Notes: generated by a model from the sequence alone, not told the origin. Positions 45,157-55,631 are shown, counted from the stretch's first letter. The stretch is 64,000 nucleotides of DNA from Polynucleobacter sp. VK25 (GCF_018687355.1 NZ_CP061288.1:1746144-1810143); one strand, 5' to 3'. Program-made: numbers and translations.

Positions 45157-45206
45157 TGGGGCTGAATGTGCTAAAGTGTCATGCTTTCCGCCCAAGCCCC
45201 CTTTAG

Positions 45207-46223
45207 ATGAATATTGGCCCTCACCTCCTCGCAAATAAGTTATTTGTAGCCCCTATGGCTGGGGTAACGGATCGCCCATTTAGGCAGCTTTGTAAGAAAT
45301 TGGGTGCGGGGTATGCCGTTTCTGAAATGGTGGCCTCCAATGCCCTTCTTTGGAAGAGTGAAAAGACGCAACGTCGCGCTAACCATATTGGTGAATTCAA
45401 ACCTATTGCAGTCCAAATCGCAGGGGCCGATCCAGCGATGATGGCGGCGGCGGCAAAAATCAACGTAGATCACGGCGCCCAGATTATCGATATCAATATG
45501 GGATGCCCCGCTAAGAAAGTGTGCAATGTTGCAGCTGGCTCAGCATTACTTCGCGATGAACCCTTAGTGCAACAAATCCTCGAAGCCGTAGTGAATGCTG
45601 TTGGCGTCGGACCAGATGCTGTGCCCGTTACTTTGAAAATTCGTACGGGCTGGGATCGTGAGCATAAAAATGCCATTGAAATTGCGCGCCTCGCAGAAAA
45701 ATCGGGCATCTCTATGCTCACTGTTCATGGTCGCACTAGAGCAGATCTGTATCACGGTGAGGCAGAGTATGAAACCATTACTGCAGTCAAAAATAGTGTG
45801 GGTATTCCGGTAGTGGCCAATGGCGATATCACCAGCCCAGAAAAGGCGGAGCAAGTTCTAAAAATCACCGGCGCAGATGCCATCATGATTGGTCGCGCCG
45901 CTCAAGGTCGTCCTTGGATCTTCCGTGAAATCAATCACTATCTCGAAACAGGGGGCAAGCTACCAACCCCCGAGATCAATGAGATCCAAGCCATTATGAA
46001 TGCACATCTTCTAGACCATTACGAGTTCTATGGAGAACATATTGGCCTGCGTACTGCTCGCAAGCATATTGGCTGGTACTGCAAAGGTTTGCGTGACTCC
46101 CATGCTTTCCGCCAACGTATGAATACCGCTGATGACTGCAGAACCCAACTTCAAATGGTCAATGATTATTTTGATGAGATGAAATCCCATTCTGACCGCT
46201 TGTTATTTTTAGAGGCGGCGTAG
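45207..46223 (+). CDS. dusB: tRNA-dihydrouridine synthase B
   Basis: DusB (338 residues) is a flavin enzyme that reduces uridines in the tRNA D-loop. Motifs are VAPMAGVTDRPFRQLCKKLGAG, INMGCPAKKVCNVAAGSALL with the catalytic Cys, KIRTGWD, TVHGRTRADLYHG and MIGRAAQGRPWIF. It precedes fis by 65 bases, the conserved dusB-fis operon. Confidence 0.96.
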   Translation: MNIGPHLLANKLFVAPMAGVTDRPFRQLCKKLGAGYAVSEMVASNALLWKSEKTQRRANHIGEFKPIAVQIAGADPAMMAAAAKINVDHGAQIIDINMGCPAKKVCNVAAGSALLRDEPLVQQILEAVVNAVGVGPDAVPVTLKIRTGWDREHKNAIEIARLAEKSGISMLTVHGRTRADLYHGEAEYETITAVKNSVGIPVVANGDITSPEKAEQVLKITGADAIMIGRAAQGRPWIFREINHYLETGGKLPTPEINEIQAIMNAHLLDHYEFYGEHIGLRTARKHIGWYCKGLRDSHAFRQRMNTADDCRTQLQMVNDYFDEMKSHSDRLLFLEAA

Positions 46224-46288
46224 TTCTGCCTTGATTTAATTCTCTAGTTTTATTTTTATTATTTTAGTTTTTGTATCGATAGATTGTT

Positions 46289-46528
46289 ATGACCAATAAG
46301 CACCCAATTACCGAATGTATTGAAACCCAATTGCAGGGTTATCTGAATGACCTCAAGGGAACAGCACCGACCGATATCTATCAAATGGTATTAGCTGTGG
46401 TTGAAAAACCCATGCTGGAATTGGTAATGCAACATGCCAAACAAAACCAATCATTAGCAGCACAGTATCTTGGTATTAATCGCAATACGCTTCACAAGAA
46501 ACTCGTTGAGCATCAACTGCTGAAGTAA
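46289..46528 (+). CDS. fis: DNA-binding protein Fis
   Basis: A 79-residue Fis homologue. The C-terminal helix-turn-helix is LELVMQHAKQNQSLAAQYLGINRNTLHKKL. It is shorter at the N-terminus than E. coli Fis (98), as usual for betaproteobacteria. Fis bends DNA and regulates growth-related promoters. It follows dusB through an AT-rich 65-bp gap. Confidence 0.95.
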   Translation: MTNKHPITECIETQLQGYLNDLKGTAPTDIYQMVLAVVEKPMLELVMQHAKQNQSLAAQYLGINRNTLHKKLVEHQLLK

Positions 46529-46581
46529 TTGCAAATATTACCAATAACAATGCCATTTTTTTAAATTAAGCTCCGAAAACT

Positions 46582-48162
46582 ATGATCCGTACAGCCCTCC
46601 TCTCCGTCTCCGATAAAAATGGCATCGTGCCTTTTGCAAAAGCCCTCCATGAGCAAGGTATCAAGCTCATCTCTACTGGAGGTACTGCAAAACTCTTGGC
46701 TGAAAATAATCTGCCAGTGGTTGAGGTTTCTTCCTTGACGAAATTTCCGGAGATGCTTGATGGTCGAGTAAAAACCCTCCACCCAATGGTGCATGGTGGT
46801 CTATTGGCTCGTAGAGATTTCCCAGAGCATATGGCAGCCTTGAAAGAGCATGGTATCGACACGATTGATATGCTGGTAATCAACCTTTACCCCTTTAATG
46901 AGACTGTTGCTAAGGAAAGTTGTTCATTTGAAGATGCGGTTGAGAATATTGATATTGGTGGCCCTGCGATGTTGCGTGCTGCTGCCAAAAATCATCAAGA
47001 CGTCACTGTGTTGATCTCGCCGGAAGATTACGCTCCAGTGTTGTCGGAAATGAAGGCAAATAAGAATGTTGTTTCATATAAAACTAATTTAGCTTTGGCA
47101 AAAAAAGTATTTGCACATACCGCTCAATATGATGGCGCAATTGCAAACTATCTCTCGGCTTTGGGTGATGATTTAGATCACAAAGCCCGCTCCGCTTATC
47201 CAGAAACTTTGCATCTTGCCTTTGAAAAAGTTCAAGAGATGCGTTACGGTGAAAATCCACACCAATCTGCGGCGTTCTACAAAGACATCTATCCAGTAGA
47301 CGGCGCGCTAGCCAATTACAAACAGTTACAAGGAAAAGAGCTTTCCTATAACAATATTGCTGATGCTGATTCTGCTTGGGAATGCGTCAAGAGCTTTACT
47401 GGCAATGCCGGTGGCGCTGCCGCGTGCGTAATCATCAAGCACGCCAACCCTTGTGGTGTAGCCGTTGGTGCATCAGCACTGGAGGCTTATCAAAAAGCGT
47501 TTAAAACTGATCCAAGCTCAGCCTTTGGTGGCATTATTGCCTTTAACGTTCCTTGTGACGGCACTGCAGCCGAAGCCATCTCCAAGCAATTTGTGGAGGT
47601 GTTGATTGCCCCTAGCTTTAGCGATGAAGCCAAAGCAATCTTTGCTGCAAAACAAAATGTTCGCCTTTTAGAGATTCCATTAGGCACTGCATTTAATACA
47701 TTTGATTTCAAACGCGTTGGTGGTGGCTTATTAGTGCAATCTCCAGATGCCAAAAATGTTCTCGAAAGTGAAATGCGTGTTGTTAGCAAGCGCCTACCCA
47801 CTCCAAGCGAAATGCATGACATGATGTTTGCATGGCGTGTTGCTAAGTTTGTTAAATCCAATGCCATTGTTTATTGTGCTAACGGCATGACCCTCGGAAT
47901 CGGCGCTGGCCAAATGAGCCGTGTTGACTCTGCGCGCATGGCCAGCATCAAGGCTGAGAACGCTGGCTTAAGTCTTACAGGCTCTGCCGTAGCAAGCGAT
48001 GCCTTCTTCCCATTCCGTGATGGCTTAGATGTCGTTGTGAACGGTGGCGCAAGCTGTGCAATCCAACCAGGTGGCAGCATGCGTGATGATGAAATCATTG
48101 CAGCAGCAAATGAGCATGGTATTGCCATGATCTTTACAGGCACCCGTCACTTCCGTCACTAA
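46582..48162 (+). CDS. purH: Bifunctional AICAR formyltransferase/IMP cyclohydrolase
   Basis: PurH (526 residues) performs the last two steps of IMP synthesis. The N-terminal cyclohydrolase has [18 protein letters not shown] and [10 protein letters not shown]; the C-terminal transformylase has the [11 protein letters not shown] active site and SVA-type [14 protein letters not shown]. It follows fis by 53 bases and precedes ruvC by 26, an order shared with other Burkholderiales. Confidence 0.97.
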   Translation: MIRTALLSVSDKNGIVPFAKALHEQGIKLISTGGTAKLLAENNLPVVEVSSLTKFPEMLDGRVKTLHPMVHGGLLARRDFPEHMAALKEHGIDTIDMLVINLYPFNETVAKESCSFEDAVENIDIGGPAMLRAAAKNHQDVTVLISPEDYAPVLSEMKANKNVVSYKTNLALAKKVFAHTAQYDGAIANYLSALGDDLDHKARSAYPETLHLAFEKVQEMRYGENPHQSAAFYKDIYPVDGALANYKQLQGKELSYNNIADADSAWECVKSFTGNAGGAAACVIIKHANPCGVAVGASALEAYQKAFKTDPSSAFGGIIAFNVPCDGTAAEAISKQFVEVLIAPSFSDEAKAIFAAKQNVRLLEIPLGTAFNTFDFKRVGGGLLVQSPDAKNVLESEMRVVSKRLPTPSEMHDMMFAWRVAKFVKSNAIVYCANGMTLGIGAGQMSRVDSARMASIKAENAGLSLTGSAVASDAFFPFRDGLDVVVNGGASCAIQPGGSMRDDEIIAAANEHGIAMIFTGTRHFRH

Positions 48163-48188
48163 TCAAACAGAAATTAACAAACAAACTC

Positions 48189-48707
48189 ATGCGCTGGATA
48201 GGAATCGACCCAGGTTTACGGACTACCGGTTTTGGAGTCATTGATGTCGATGGCCAAAAGCTGACTTACGTCGCCTCTGGGACGATTGAAAGTGGCGATC
48301 CAGCCAAAGGCTTACCTGAGCGCTTAGGCGCTCTTTATGCAGGCGTTAAGGAAGTTCTCGAGACCTATCGCCCAGAGTCTGCTGCAATTGAAGAGGTCTT
48401 CTTAAACGTTAATCCTCGTTCGACACTAATGTTGGGTCAGGCACGGGGCGCTGTCATTGCTGCTCTAGTATCCGAAAAACTGCCCGTCGCTGAATACAGC
48501 GCCCTGAGAGTCAAACAAGCCATTGTGGGTACGGGCCGAGCAGCTAAGCCGCAGGTACAGGAAATGGTGAAGCGCCTTCTCAGATTGAATCGCGCCCCAG
48601 GAACTGACGCCTCTGATGCGCTGGGTGTTGCCATTTGCGCCGCCCATCACGCACAAATACCTAAAGCAATTACTGCTGCCTTAGCACCCAAGAAACGCAG
48701 CAAGTAA
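48189..48707 (+). CDS. ruvC: Crossover junction endodeoxyribonuclease RuvC
   Basis: RuvC (172 residues) resolves Holliday junctions as a dimer. Acidic catalytic residues are in [15 protein letters not shown] (Asp7), [23 protein letters not shown] and [17 protein letters not shown]. It starts the ruvC-ruvA-ruvB cluster, 29 bases upstream of ruvA. No LexA box was seen upstream. Confidence 0.97.
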   Translation: MRWIGIDPGLRTTGFGVIDVDGQKLTYVASGTIESGDPAKGLPERLGALYAGVKEVLETYRPESAAIEEVFLNVNPRSTLMLGQARGAVIAALVSEKLPVAEYSALRVKQAIVGTGRAAKPQVQEMVKRLLRLNRAPGTDASDALGVAICAAHHAQIPKAITAALAPKKRSK

Positions 48708-48736
48708 AAATACACATCACAGGTTAAGATCTCTAC

Positions 48737-49318
48737 ATGATTGGTCGCATTCAAGGTACTCTCGTTTCAGTTCACCCTCCTCGTTTATTAGTGGATTGCC
48801 AAGGCATTGGTTATGAGGTTGATGTGCCTATGAGCACTTTGTATCAATTGCCCCAGGCTGGTCAAAAAATTACTTTACTGACGCACTTCCAGGTTCGCGA
48901 AGATGCGCAACAATTATTTGGCTTTGCGACTGAGACTGAGCGTGAAGCTTTTAGACAACTCATCAAGATTAGCGGTGTTGGCTCCCGCACTGCATTGGCT
49001 GTTCTTTCCGGCATGAGCGTTAATGAACTAGCTCAAGCAATTGCCCTTCAAGAAGCAGGGCGACTTACTCAAGTGCCTGGTATCGGCAAGAAAACTGCTG
49101 AACGTCTCTGCCTAGAACTCAAAGGCAAGCTCGCTCCAGACCTAGGTATCACAGGTGGTAAACCTCAGGCGATTGAAGCTAGCAGCGAAGTATTGCAAGC
49201 ACTCTTGGCTTTAGGTTACTCAGAAAAAGAAGCTCTTCTCGCCCTCAAACAAATCCCTCCTGACACTTCGGTATCCGATGGTATCCGCATGGGATTGAAG
49301 TACCTTTCAAAGCCATAA
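48737..49318 (+). CDS. ruvA: Holliday junction branch migration protein RuvA
   Basis: RuvA (193 residues) forms a tetramer that holds the four-way junction and loads RuvB. The N-terminal OB fold ([31 protein letters not shown]) is followed by two HhH motifs ([17 protein letters not shown] and [18 protein letters not shown]) and the C-terminal RuvB-binding domain ([18 protein letters not shown]). Confidence 0.97.
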   Translation: MIGRIQGTLVSVHPPRLLVDCQGIGYEVDVPMSTLYQLPQAGQKITLLTHFQVREDAQQLFGFATETEREAFRQLIKISGVGSRTALAVLSGMSVNELAQAIALQEAGRLTQVPGIGKKTAERLCLELKGKLAPDLGITGGKPQAIEASSEVLQALLALGYSEKEALLALKQIPPDTSVSDGIRMGLKYLSKP

Positions 49319-49336
49319 AACCACTACACTTGCAGC

Positions 49337-50407
49337 ATGGCAATTCATACAGACGACCTTAGCTCTATCCCCGAAGATTTACCGGAGAATAATGACCGCA
49401 TTGTGAGTGGTTCAGCCGGTAATGCTGAAGCCGTCTTTGAAAGAGCGCTGCGCCCCAAACAACTCGATGAATACGTCGGTCAAACAAAGGCACGTGCCCA
49501 ATTAGAAATTTTTATTAGCGCAACGAGAGCGCGCCAAGAAGCCCTAGATCATGTTCTTTTATTTGGCCCTCCAGGACTTGGTAAAACTACCTTAGCCCAT
49601 ATCATTGCCAGAGAACTTGGCGTGAACTTACGTCAAACGAGCGGTCCCGTCCTAGACAGGCCGGGCGATCTTGCTGCCTTACTCACCAATCTAGAAGAAA
49701 ACGATGTTCTATTTATTGATGAGATTCATCGTCTATCCCCGGTAGTAGAGGAAATTCTGTATCCAGCACTTGAGGACTACAGCCTAGATATCATGATTGG
49801 TGAAGGTCCCGCAGCACGCAGCGTAAAGATTGATCTCAAGCCTTTCACACTCATTGGTGCAACTACACGAGCTGGAATGCTAACAAATCCATTGCGCGAT
49901 CGCTTTGGTATTGTGGCTAGACTCGAGTTCTACACCGCAGAAGAGCTCACTAAGATCATTAATCGTTCAGCCAGCTTGCTTAAGGCTGATATTGACCCAG
50001 AAGGGTCCGTTGAAATTGCAAAGCGTGCGCGTGGCACTCCGCGTATTGCCAATCGCCTATTGCGCCGTGTACGTGACTATGCAGAAGTCAAAGGTACCGG
50101 CACGATTACCAAAGCTATGGCGGATGCGGCACTGAAGATGCTCGATGTGGATCCAAGTGGCTTTGATGTGATGGACAGAAAACTCTTGGAAGCTATCTTG
50201 CACAAGTTTGATGGCGGTCCAGTGGGTATTGATAATTTGGCAGCAGCCATCGGTGAAGAGCGCGACACGATTGAAGATGTTTTAGAGCCATACTTAATTC
50301 AGCAAGGTTACCTACAAAGAACCTCAAGAGGCCGAGTAGCAACCCGCCAGGCTTATGAGCACTTTGGGTTAACCCCGCCAAGCGGCAGTGCTAGCTTAGA
50401 TATTTAA
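49337..50407 (+). CDS. ruvB: Holliday junction branch migration helicase RuvB
   Basis: RuvB (356 residues) is the hexameric AAA+ motor of branch migration. Walker A is [15 protein letters not shown], Walker [12 protein letters not shown], sensor 1 [12 protein letters not shown], and the C-terminal winged helix is [22 protein letters not shown]. Its stop overlaps the convergent tyrS stop by 4 bases. Confidence 0.98.
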   Translation: MAIHTDDLSSIPEDLPENNDRIVSGSAGNAEAVFERALRPKQLDEYVGQTKARAQLEIFISATRARQEALDHVLLFGPPGLGKTTLAHIIARELGVNLRQTSGPVLDRPGDLAALLTNLEENDVLFIDEIHRLSPVVEEILYPALEDYSLDIMIGEGPAARSVKIDLKPFTLIGATTRAGMLTNPLRDRFGIVARLEFYTAEELTKIINRSASLLKADIDPEGSVEIAKRARGTPRIANRLLRRVRDYAEVKGTGTITKAMADAALKMLDVDPSGFDVMDRKLLEAILHKFDGGPVGIDNLAAAIGEERDTIEDVLEPYLIQQGYLQRTSRGRVATRQAYEHFGLTPPSGSASLDI

Positions 50408-51636
50408 GCTAGGGTCACTTTAGCAAACTTACGTTTGCCCACTTGTACTACGTAAGTACCAGCCTCAACCTTAAGCTGCTTATCAGCAATCGTCGCACCA
50501 TCAATCTTCACGCCGTTTTGCTCAATATTGCGATTAGCTTCTGATGTTGATGGAGCTAAGCCAGCAGCCTTCAAGAGATTAGCGATTTGCATTGGAGCAC
50601 CAGAAAGGTTTACTTCTGGAATATCTTCCGGCACGCCACCCTTAGCGCGATGGTTAAAGTCTTCTAAAGCTTTTTCTGCAGCGGCTTGCGAATGAAAGCG
50701 GGCAACGATTTCTTGTGCGAGTAGCACTTTGCAATCTTTTGGATTGCGGCCTGCAGCAACTTCTTGCTTCATCAAATCAATCTCAGCCATTGGCCGGAAT
50801 GACAGTAATGTGAAGTAATCCCACATCAATTCATCGGAGATGCTCAAAAGCTTGCCGAACATCTCGCCAGCAGGCTCGCTGATGCCTATGTAGTTACCTT
50901 TGGACTTACTCATTTTGTCCACGCCATCTAAACCAACCAGCAGTGGCATCGTCAAAATACATTGTGGCTCTTGGCCATACTCACGTTGGAGCTCACGCCC
51001 AACCAAGAGATTAAATTTTTGATCAGTGCCACCAAGCTCTAAGTCACTCTTCAAGGCAACAGAGTCATAACCCTGCATCAACGGATACAAGAACTCATGT
51101 ACAGAGATAGGCACACCACTGCGATAGCGTTTTGTAAAGTCATCGCGCTCTAACATTTGTGCAACGGTATATCTCGCTGCCAACTGAATCATGCCACGCG
51201 CGCCCAAAGGATCGCACCACTCACTGTTGTAGCGTACTTCAGTCTTAGAGGGATCGAGCACCATGCTCGCTTGGCGGTAGTATGTTTCAGCATTGACAGC
51301 AATCTCTTCTGCAGTCAATGGAGGGCGAGTTGCATTACGACCTGATGGATCACCAATCATGCTGGTGAAGTCGCCGATCAAGAAAATAACGGTATGGCCT
51401 AAATCTTGTAACTGACGTAACTTATTCAAGACAACGGTATGGCCTAGATGAATATCAGGCGCCGTAGGATCTAACCCTAATTTAATTCTGAGTGGGGTCT
51501 TGGTAGCCTGGCTACGCGCTAACTTCTGAACCCAGTCTGCCTCAACCAATAGCTCATCACAGCCACGCTTAGTGACTTCGAGTGCCGCGTAGACTTCAGG
51601 GGTCAAAGGATATTTTTGTTCTGGTTTAGCCGTCAT
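50404..51636 (-). CDS. tyrS: Tyrosine-tRNA ligase
   Basis: TyrS (410 residues from the ATG at 51636) activates tyrosine as a class I synthetase. The signatures are [21 protein letters not shown] and KMSKSKGN; the C-terminal S4-like domain ends with the sequence [19 protein letters not shown]. An upstream in-frame start at 51699 would overlap the divergent anmK promoter and is rejected. Confidence 0.97.
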   Translation of the reverse strand: MTAKPEQKYPLTPEVYAALEVTKRGCDELLVEADWVQKLARSQATKTPLRIKLGLDPTAPDIHLGHTVVLNKLRQLQDLGHTVIFLIGDFTSMIGDPSGRNATRPPLTAEEIAVNAETYYRQASMVLDPSKTEVRYNSEWCDPLGARGMIQLAARYTVAQMLERDDFTKRYRSGVPISVHEFLYPLMQGYDSVALKSDLELGGTDQKFNLLVGRELQREYGQEPQCILTMPLLVGLDGVDKMSKSKGNYIGISEPAGEMFGKLLSISDELMWDYFTLLSFRPMAEIDLMKQEVAAGRNPKDCKVLLAQEIVARFHSQAAAEKALEDFNHRAKGGVPEDIPEVNLSGAPMQIANLLKAAGLAPSTSEANRNIEQNGVKIDGATIADKQLKVEAGTYVVQVGKRKFAKVTLA

Positions 51637-51712
51637 GCTGATTCGGATTGCTGATTCAGTTAAATTAGTAGTTAAATTGCTAAAGCATAATTGTCGCATT
51701 CCTGAGAGCTAC

Positions 51713-52840
51713 ATGAACAAACCCTATTCCTTCTATATTGGCCTAATGTCTGGCACCAGCCTAGACGGGATCGATGCCGTTCTAGCCAAGATAGGGCCCA
51801 ATGGAGAAACTAGCGCCTTAGACGCTGTTAGCACCCCATTCTCACCAGAGCTTCGCAAGGCTTTATCTGAGCTCCAAAGCCCTGGTCCTAACGAGCTCCA
51901 CCGGGAAAAACAGGCGGGTAATACCTTAGCTTTGGCTTATGCAGAAGCCGTCAATCAGCTGCTCGAAAAGGCTCAGCTTCAGCCCTCTGATATCACTGCT
52001 ATTGGAGCGCATGGTCAGACCATTCGCCACCAACCACATCTAGGTGAAATGGCATACACACACCAAACCCTGAACCCTGCTCTTTTGGCAGAAAAGACTG
52101 GCATCGATGTTATTGCTGACTTCAGAAGTCGGGATTTAGCTGCTGGTGGACATGGTGCGCCTTTGGTCCCCGCATTTCATGCGCAGCAATTTGTAGAAGA
52201 TAAACATTTAGCGATTCTCAATATTGGTGGCATCGCTAATCTGACCTTACTTCCCAAGAATGGTGAAGTCACTGGTTTTGATTGCGGCCCAGGAAATATG
52301 CTGATGGATGCTTGGATACATGAGCATCAAGGCAATGCATTTGATGAAAATGGTCACTGGGCATTGCAGGGTAAAGTAAATGAATTATTACTAGCAAGGA
52401 TGTTGACAGATCCATTCTTTGCAAAAGCACCACCCAAGAGCACTGGCAGAGATGATTTTCATCTTACTTGGTTGCAAGAAAAAATTAGCAATGAAAATTA
52501 TCTCTCCGAGGATGTACAGGCTACTCTGCTTCATTTAACAGCGCACTCAGCTCTCGAGGCTTTGGTAAACCACGCCCCGCAAACCCAGAAGCTGATTGTC
52601 TGTGGGGGCGGCGCTCGAAATAATGCACTCATGAATTTATTCAAAGTGAAGTCGCAGCACTTCTTTAAACAGTCATTAGAAATCACAACTAGTGATGCTG
52701 CTGGGGTTGATCCACAGCTAGTAGAAGGCCTCGCTTTTGCATGGCTTGCTTGGGCCCATAAAGAAAAACGGCCAGCAAATTTGCCAGCCGTTACGGGAGC
52801 GAAAGGTCCTAGAGTCCTAGGCGCTTGCTATCCAGCTTAA
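51713..52840 (+). CDS. anmK: Anhydro-N-acetylmuramic acid kinase
   Basis: AnmK (375 residues from the ATG at 51713) phosphorylates and opens 1,6-anhydro-MurNAc during cell-wall recycling. The ATP motif is YIGLMSGTSLDGIDAVLA, with IGAHGQTIRHQP and NIGGIANLTLLP further on. Its product feeds the MurNAc pool used by AmgK-MurU (40816-42543) after MurQ or phosphatase steps not seen here. It is divergent from tyrS and convergent with erpA; the stop codons of anmK and erpA are adjacent. Confidence 0.96.
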   Translation: MNKPYSFYIGLMSGTSLDGIDAVLAKIGPNGETSALDAVSTPFSPELRKALSELQSPGPNELHREKQAGNTLALAYAEAVNQLLEKAQLQPSDITAIGAHGQTIRHQPHLGEMAYTHQTLNPALLAEKTGIDVIADFRSRDLAAGGHGAPLVPAFHAQQFVEDKHLAILNIGGIANLTLLPKNGEVTGFDCGPGNMLMDAWIHEHQGNAFDENGHWALQGKVNELLLARMLTDPFFAKAPPKSTGRDDFHLTWLQEKISNENYLSEDVQATLLHLTAHSALEALVNHAPQTQKLIVCGGGARNNALMNLFKVKSQHFFKQSLEITTSDAAGVDPQLVEGLAFAWLAWAHKEKRPANLPAVTGAKGPRVLGACYPA

Positions 52841-53215
52841 TTAAGCAGAGAACGAAGATCCGCAGCCGCAAGTAGTTTGCGCATTTGGATTCTTAATCAC
52901 AAACTGTGATCCGTTGATGTCTTCTTTGTAATCAATCTCAGCACCAACTAAATATTGGAAGCTCATTGAATCTACTAATAAAGTAACGCCATTCTTCTCA
53001 AAGAGAGTGTCGTCTTCATTCACAGCATCATCAAATGTGAAGCCATACTGAAATCCTGAGCAACCGCCACCTTGTACGAATACGCGCAATTTCAACTCTG
53101 GATTACCTTCTTCAGCAATCAAGTCCGCCACTTTCGCAGCAGCGCTATCCGTGAACACCAATGGGGTTGGTGGCTCAGCTAAATCTTGTGCAGGTTGTGT
53201 AGCTAATTCGGTCAT
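52841..53215 (-). CDS. erpA: Iron-sulfur cluster insertion protein
   Basis: ErpA (124 residues) is an A-type carrier that delivers iron-sulfur clusters to apo-targets. The three cluster Cys are Cys52 ([11 protein letters not shown]), Cys116 and Cys118 (TTCGCGSSF). It is downstream of argC on the same strand, separated by 80 bases that may hold its own promoter. Confidence 0.95.
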   Translation of the reverse strand: MTELATQPAQDLAEPPTPLVFTDSAAAKVADLIAEEGNPELKLRVFVQGGGCSGFQYGFTFDDAVNEDDTLFEKNGVTLLVDSMSFQYLVGAEIDYKEDINGSQFVIKNPNAQTTCGCGSSFSA

Positions 53216-53295
53216 GATTTACTCCCAATTCAAAAGGCAATATCTTATTTTAGGCTTTTAATGGCCAGTTTGCTGAAGGGGTATTCCTTGTGAAA

Positions 53296-54354
53296 TTAAG
53301 GAGATACAGCAATCTGGGTGAGGCCCGTAGTCTCTGGGAGGCCAAACATGAGGTTCATACACTGGACTCCCTGACCTGAAGCGCCTTTCACCAAATTGTC
53401 TTCCACCACCAAAATAACTAAAGTATCACCGCCGCCTGGACGATGAATCGCAATCCGAATGCCATTGCTACCCCGTACAGAGCGTGTTTCTGGGTGACTA
53501 CCAGCCGGCATCACATCCACAAAAGACTCATCTTTGTAGAAATTCTCATAAAGCTTCTGGTAGTCGACATCTTTACCTGCATCCATCAATCGCACGTAAA
53601 GCGTTGAATGAATTCCTCTAATCATCGGCGTCAGGTGCGGCACAAAGGTCAAACCAATCTGATCATGACCAGCAATGGCTTTTAAGCCCTGCTCGATTTC
53701 AGGAAGATGACGGTGGCCTTTAACGCTATAGGCTTTAAAGTTATCAGCCGCTTCAGACAACAGTGTGCCGATCTCCGCCTTACGCCCAGCGCCAGAAGTT
53801 CCTGACTTTGAGTCAGAAATAATGTGATTGCCATCGATCAGTTGTTTGCCACCAGTTGATTTAGGTGACAGTAATGGCGCGAGCCCAAGCTGCACTGAGG
53901 TTGGATAGCAGCCCGCTAAACCCACTACGCGCGCCTTCTTAATGACATCACGATTGATCTCTGGCAAGCCATAAACAGCCTCAGCCAAAATTTCTGGGCA
54001 GCCATGCTCCATGCCATACCACTTGGAAAATTCTTTAACATCTTTGAGACGGAAGTCTGCAGCAAGATCCAAAATCTTCACATTATTGGCGAGCAATTCC
54101 TTTGCTTGCGCCATGGCAACGCCATGTGGGGTTGCAAAGAACACAACATCACACTCATTAAGCTTGGCTTCGTCAGGTGTTGTAAATTTCAGTGAGACAC
54201 GGCCACGTAAAGATGGAAACATATCAGCAACTGGCATGCCAGCTTCTGTACGAGAAGTAATTGCAGTGAGCTCTACTTCGGGATGCTGTGCCAATAAACG
54301 CAACAACTCCACTCCGGTATATCCAGTGCCACCTACGATGCCAACTTTAATCAT
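53296..54354 (-). CDS. argC: N-acetyl-gamma-glutamyl-phosphate reductase
   Basis: ArgC (352 residues from the ATG at 54354) reduces N-acetylglutamyl phosphate in arginine synthesis. NADP binding is [19 protein letters not shown]; the catalytic Cys149 is in [17 protein letters not shown]. The ATG has a GGAGAA ribosome site; an in-frame TTG at 54366 overlaps that site and is rejected. A terminator separates it from rpsI upstream. Confidence 0.96.
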   Translation of the reverse strand: MIKVGIVGGTGYTGVELLRLLAQHPEVELTAITSRTEAGMPVADMFPSLRGRVSLKFTTPDEAKLNECDVVFFATPHGVAMAQAKELLANNVKILDLAADFRLKDVKEFSKWYGMEHGCPEILAEAVYGLPEINRDVIKKARVVGLAGCYPTSVQLGLAPLLSPKSTGGKQLIDGNHIISDSKSGTSGAGRKAEIGTLLSEAADNFKAYSVKGHRHLPEIEQGLKAIAGHDQIGLTFVPHLTPMIRGIHSTLYVRLMDAGKDVDYQKLYENFYKDESFVDVMPAGSHPETRSVRGSNGIRIAIHRPGGGDTLVILVVEDNLVKGASGQGVQCMNLMFGLPETTGLTQIAVSP

Positions 54355-54420
54355 GCCATTCTCCAAAATGCCGAATATGTGAAGTTTCTTTTAAAACTTC
54401 TGAATACCTCAATTGTAGAA

Positions 54421-54448
54421 ACAAAAAGGGCCGCTTGCGCGACCCTTT
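54421..54448 (-). terminator. Intrinsic terminator of rplM-rpsI
   Basis: On the minus strand AAAGGG-T-CGC pairs with GCG-G-CCCTTT through a GU pair around a GCAA tetraloop, followed by UUUUU. It lies 27 bases after the rpsI stop. Confidence 0.9.
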
Positions 54449-54474
54449 CGATAAAACTTGAGCGACTGAAAGAA

Positions 54475-54876
54475 TTAGCGCTTGCTGAACTGCTTACGAC
54501 GACGCGCGCCGTGCAGACCAACTTTTTTACGCTCAACTTCACGAGCATCGCGAGTTACCAAGCCTGCTTTAGACAGGGCTGGCTTCAAGGCGTTGTCGTA
54601 GTCGATCAATGCACGAGTAACACCGTGGCGAACCGCACCAGCTTGGCCAGTTTCACCGCCACCAGAAACGTTTACTTTGATATCAAAGGTCGTTAAGTGG
54701 GCTGTGAGAGCCAAAGGCTGACGAGCGATCATGCGTGATGTCTCACGAGCAAAATATGCATCGATAGGCTTACCATTAACAATGATTTCGCCTTTGCCAG
54801 ATTTAATGAATACGCGCGCAACAGAACTCTTGCGGCGACCAGTACCGTAATTCCAATTTCCGTAATTAATAGCCAT
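54475..54876 (-). CDS. rpsI: 30S ribosomal protein S9
   Basis: RpsI (133 residues) has the start [21 protein letters not shown] and the C-terminal tail [14 protein letters not shown] that reaches the P site. It follows rplM by 9 bases in the conserved L13-S9 operon and ends at a terminator. Confidence 0.98.
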   Translation of the reverse strand: MAINYGNWNYGTGRRKSSVARVFIKSGKGEIIVNGKPIDAYFARETSRMIARQPLALTAHLTTFDIKVNVSGGGETGQAGAVRHGVTRALIDYDNALKPALSKAGLVTRDAREVERKKVGLHGARRRKQFSKR

Positions 54877-54885
54877 TTGGTTTCC

Positions 54886-55314
54886 TTAAATCTCTAACGC
54901 TTTTGGCTGTTGAGCCGCATGCGGATGATTGGCGTCGCCGTAGACTTTTAATTTCTTAATCATGGCATAGCCTAGTGGGCCTTTTGGCAACATACCCTTC
55001 ACAGCCTTCTCCAAAGCGCGACCTGGGAAACGGTCTTGCATCTTGTCGAAGTTAGTCGAGCTAATACCACCTGGGTATCCGCTGTGACGGTAATAAATTT
55101 TGTTCAAGCCTTTTGTGCCTGTGACACGGAGCTTAGAAGAATTGATAACGACAATAAAGTCGCCAGTATCAACGTGTGGGGTGTATTCAGGCTTGTGCTT
55201 GCCGCGTAGACGGAGTGCCACTTCACTGGCGACACGACCGAGGACTTTGTCCGTAGCGTCAATCACGAACCATTCATGCACTACCTCATGGGATTTTGCA
55301 GAAAAAGTTTTCAT
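54886..55314 (-). CDS. rplM: 50S ribosomal protein L13
   Basis: RplM (142 residues) has [38 protein letters not shown] and [22 protein letters not shown]. It is the first gene of rplM-rpsI; the 411-bp region upstream holds its promoter and a candidate small RNA. Confidence 0.98.
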   Translation of the reverse strand: MKTFSAKSHEVVHEWFVIDATDKVLGRVASEVALRLRGKHKPEYTPHVDTGDFIVVINSSKLRVTGTKGLNKIYYRHSGYPGGISSTNFDKMQDRFPGRALEKAVKGMLPKGPLGYAMIKKLKVYGDANHPHAAQQPKALEI

Positions 55315-55473
55315 GATTTCTCAAATTGTTATGGTCAAAAAAAATTACTCCAACCAAACTACGTCCACCTTGGCCCTGCTTATGTTTGCAAGCTCGCAGA
55401 TTCTGCAATTTAACTGGTACAACAAATTACCGCTGACCGGCTCGGTAATTCAGTAAAGCCTTGAATTGTAACC

Positions 55474-55576
55474 TAAAAAAAACCCAGGAACGAGTCCTGG
55501 GTTGGAATCCACCTATGTTTGGGTGGAGGAGACACTGGGAGGTAAGTCGCAGTCTTATACAAGACTGACTACCAAT
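55474..55576 (-). ncRNA. Candidate small regulatory RNA with CCUCC motifs
   Basis: A predicted transcript of about 103 nt with its own promoter and terminator. From the 5' end: a hairpin (55572-55542, inner perfect 7-bp stem CAGTCTT with AAGACTG and outer GTAGTC with GACTTAC), a CU-rich stretch with two CCUCC motifs, a second hairpin (55526-55509, CCACC with GGTGG) and a terminator hairpin with U-tract. CCUCC is complementary to Shine-Dalgarno sites, so it may bind mRNA ribosome sites. The alternative is an attenuated leader of rplM. I do not recognise a named family. Confidence 0.6.
55475..55502 (-). terminator. Intrinsic terminator of the candidate small RNA
   Basis: ACCCAGGA (55482-55489) pairs with TCCTGGGT (55495-55502) around a 5-nt loop; on the minus strand a run of seven to eight U follows. 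No protein gene on the minus strand lies directly upstream. Confidence 0.9.
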
Positions 55577-55582
55577 ATGGTT

Positions 55583-55612
55583 ATTCTACACAAGGAGCAT
55601 GGTGCAACGCAA
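55583..55612 (-). promoter_or_regulatory. Promoter of the candidate small RNA
   Basis: On the minus strand TTGCGT (55612-55607) and TAGAAT (55588-55583) are separated by 18 bases, a good sigma-70 match. The start would be near 55576. Confidence 0.6.
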
Positions 55613-55617
55613 GAATA

Positions 55618-55631
55618 TTGACCAAAATCAA
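55618..55631. promoter_or_regulatory. FNR-like dyad
   Basis: TTGAC-N4-ATCAA differs by one base from the FNR/Anr consensus TTGAT-N4-ATCAA and sits inside a larger AATATTG-N8-CAATATT dyad (55614-55635). It is centred about 48 bases upstream of the predicted small-RNA start. A second dyad (GTTGCTG-TG-CAGCAAC, 55641-55656) lies 10 bases further away. Confidence 0.4.

Noticed and set aside
46731..46800. Met in place of Lys after TLHP in the PurH cyclohydrolase motif
   Set aside because: This position varies in the family (Lys, Ala, others); the catalytic Lys in RVKTLHP is present.
51637..51699. N-terminal extension of TyrS
   Set aside because: It runs into the 76-bp gap shared with anmK and is unlike TyrS N-termini; the ATG at 51636 fits.
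55315..55576. Known L13 leader riboregulator upstream of rplM
   Set aside because: The described L13 leader is a Firmicutes element and I see no matching structure. The hairpins here belong to a unit with its own promoter and terminator.
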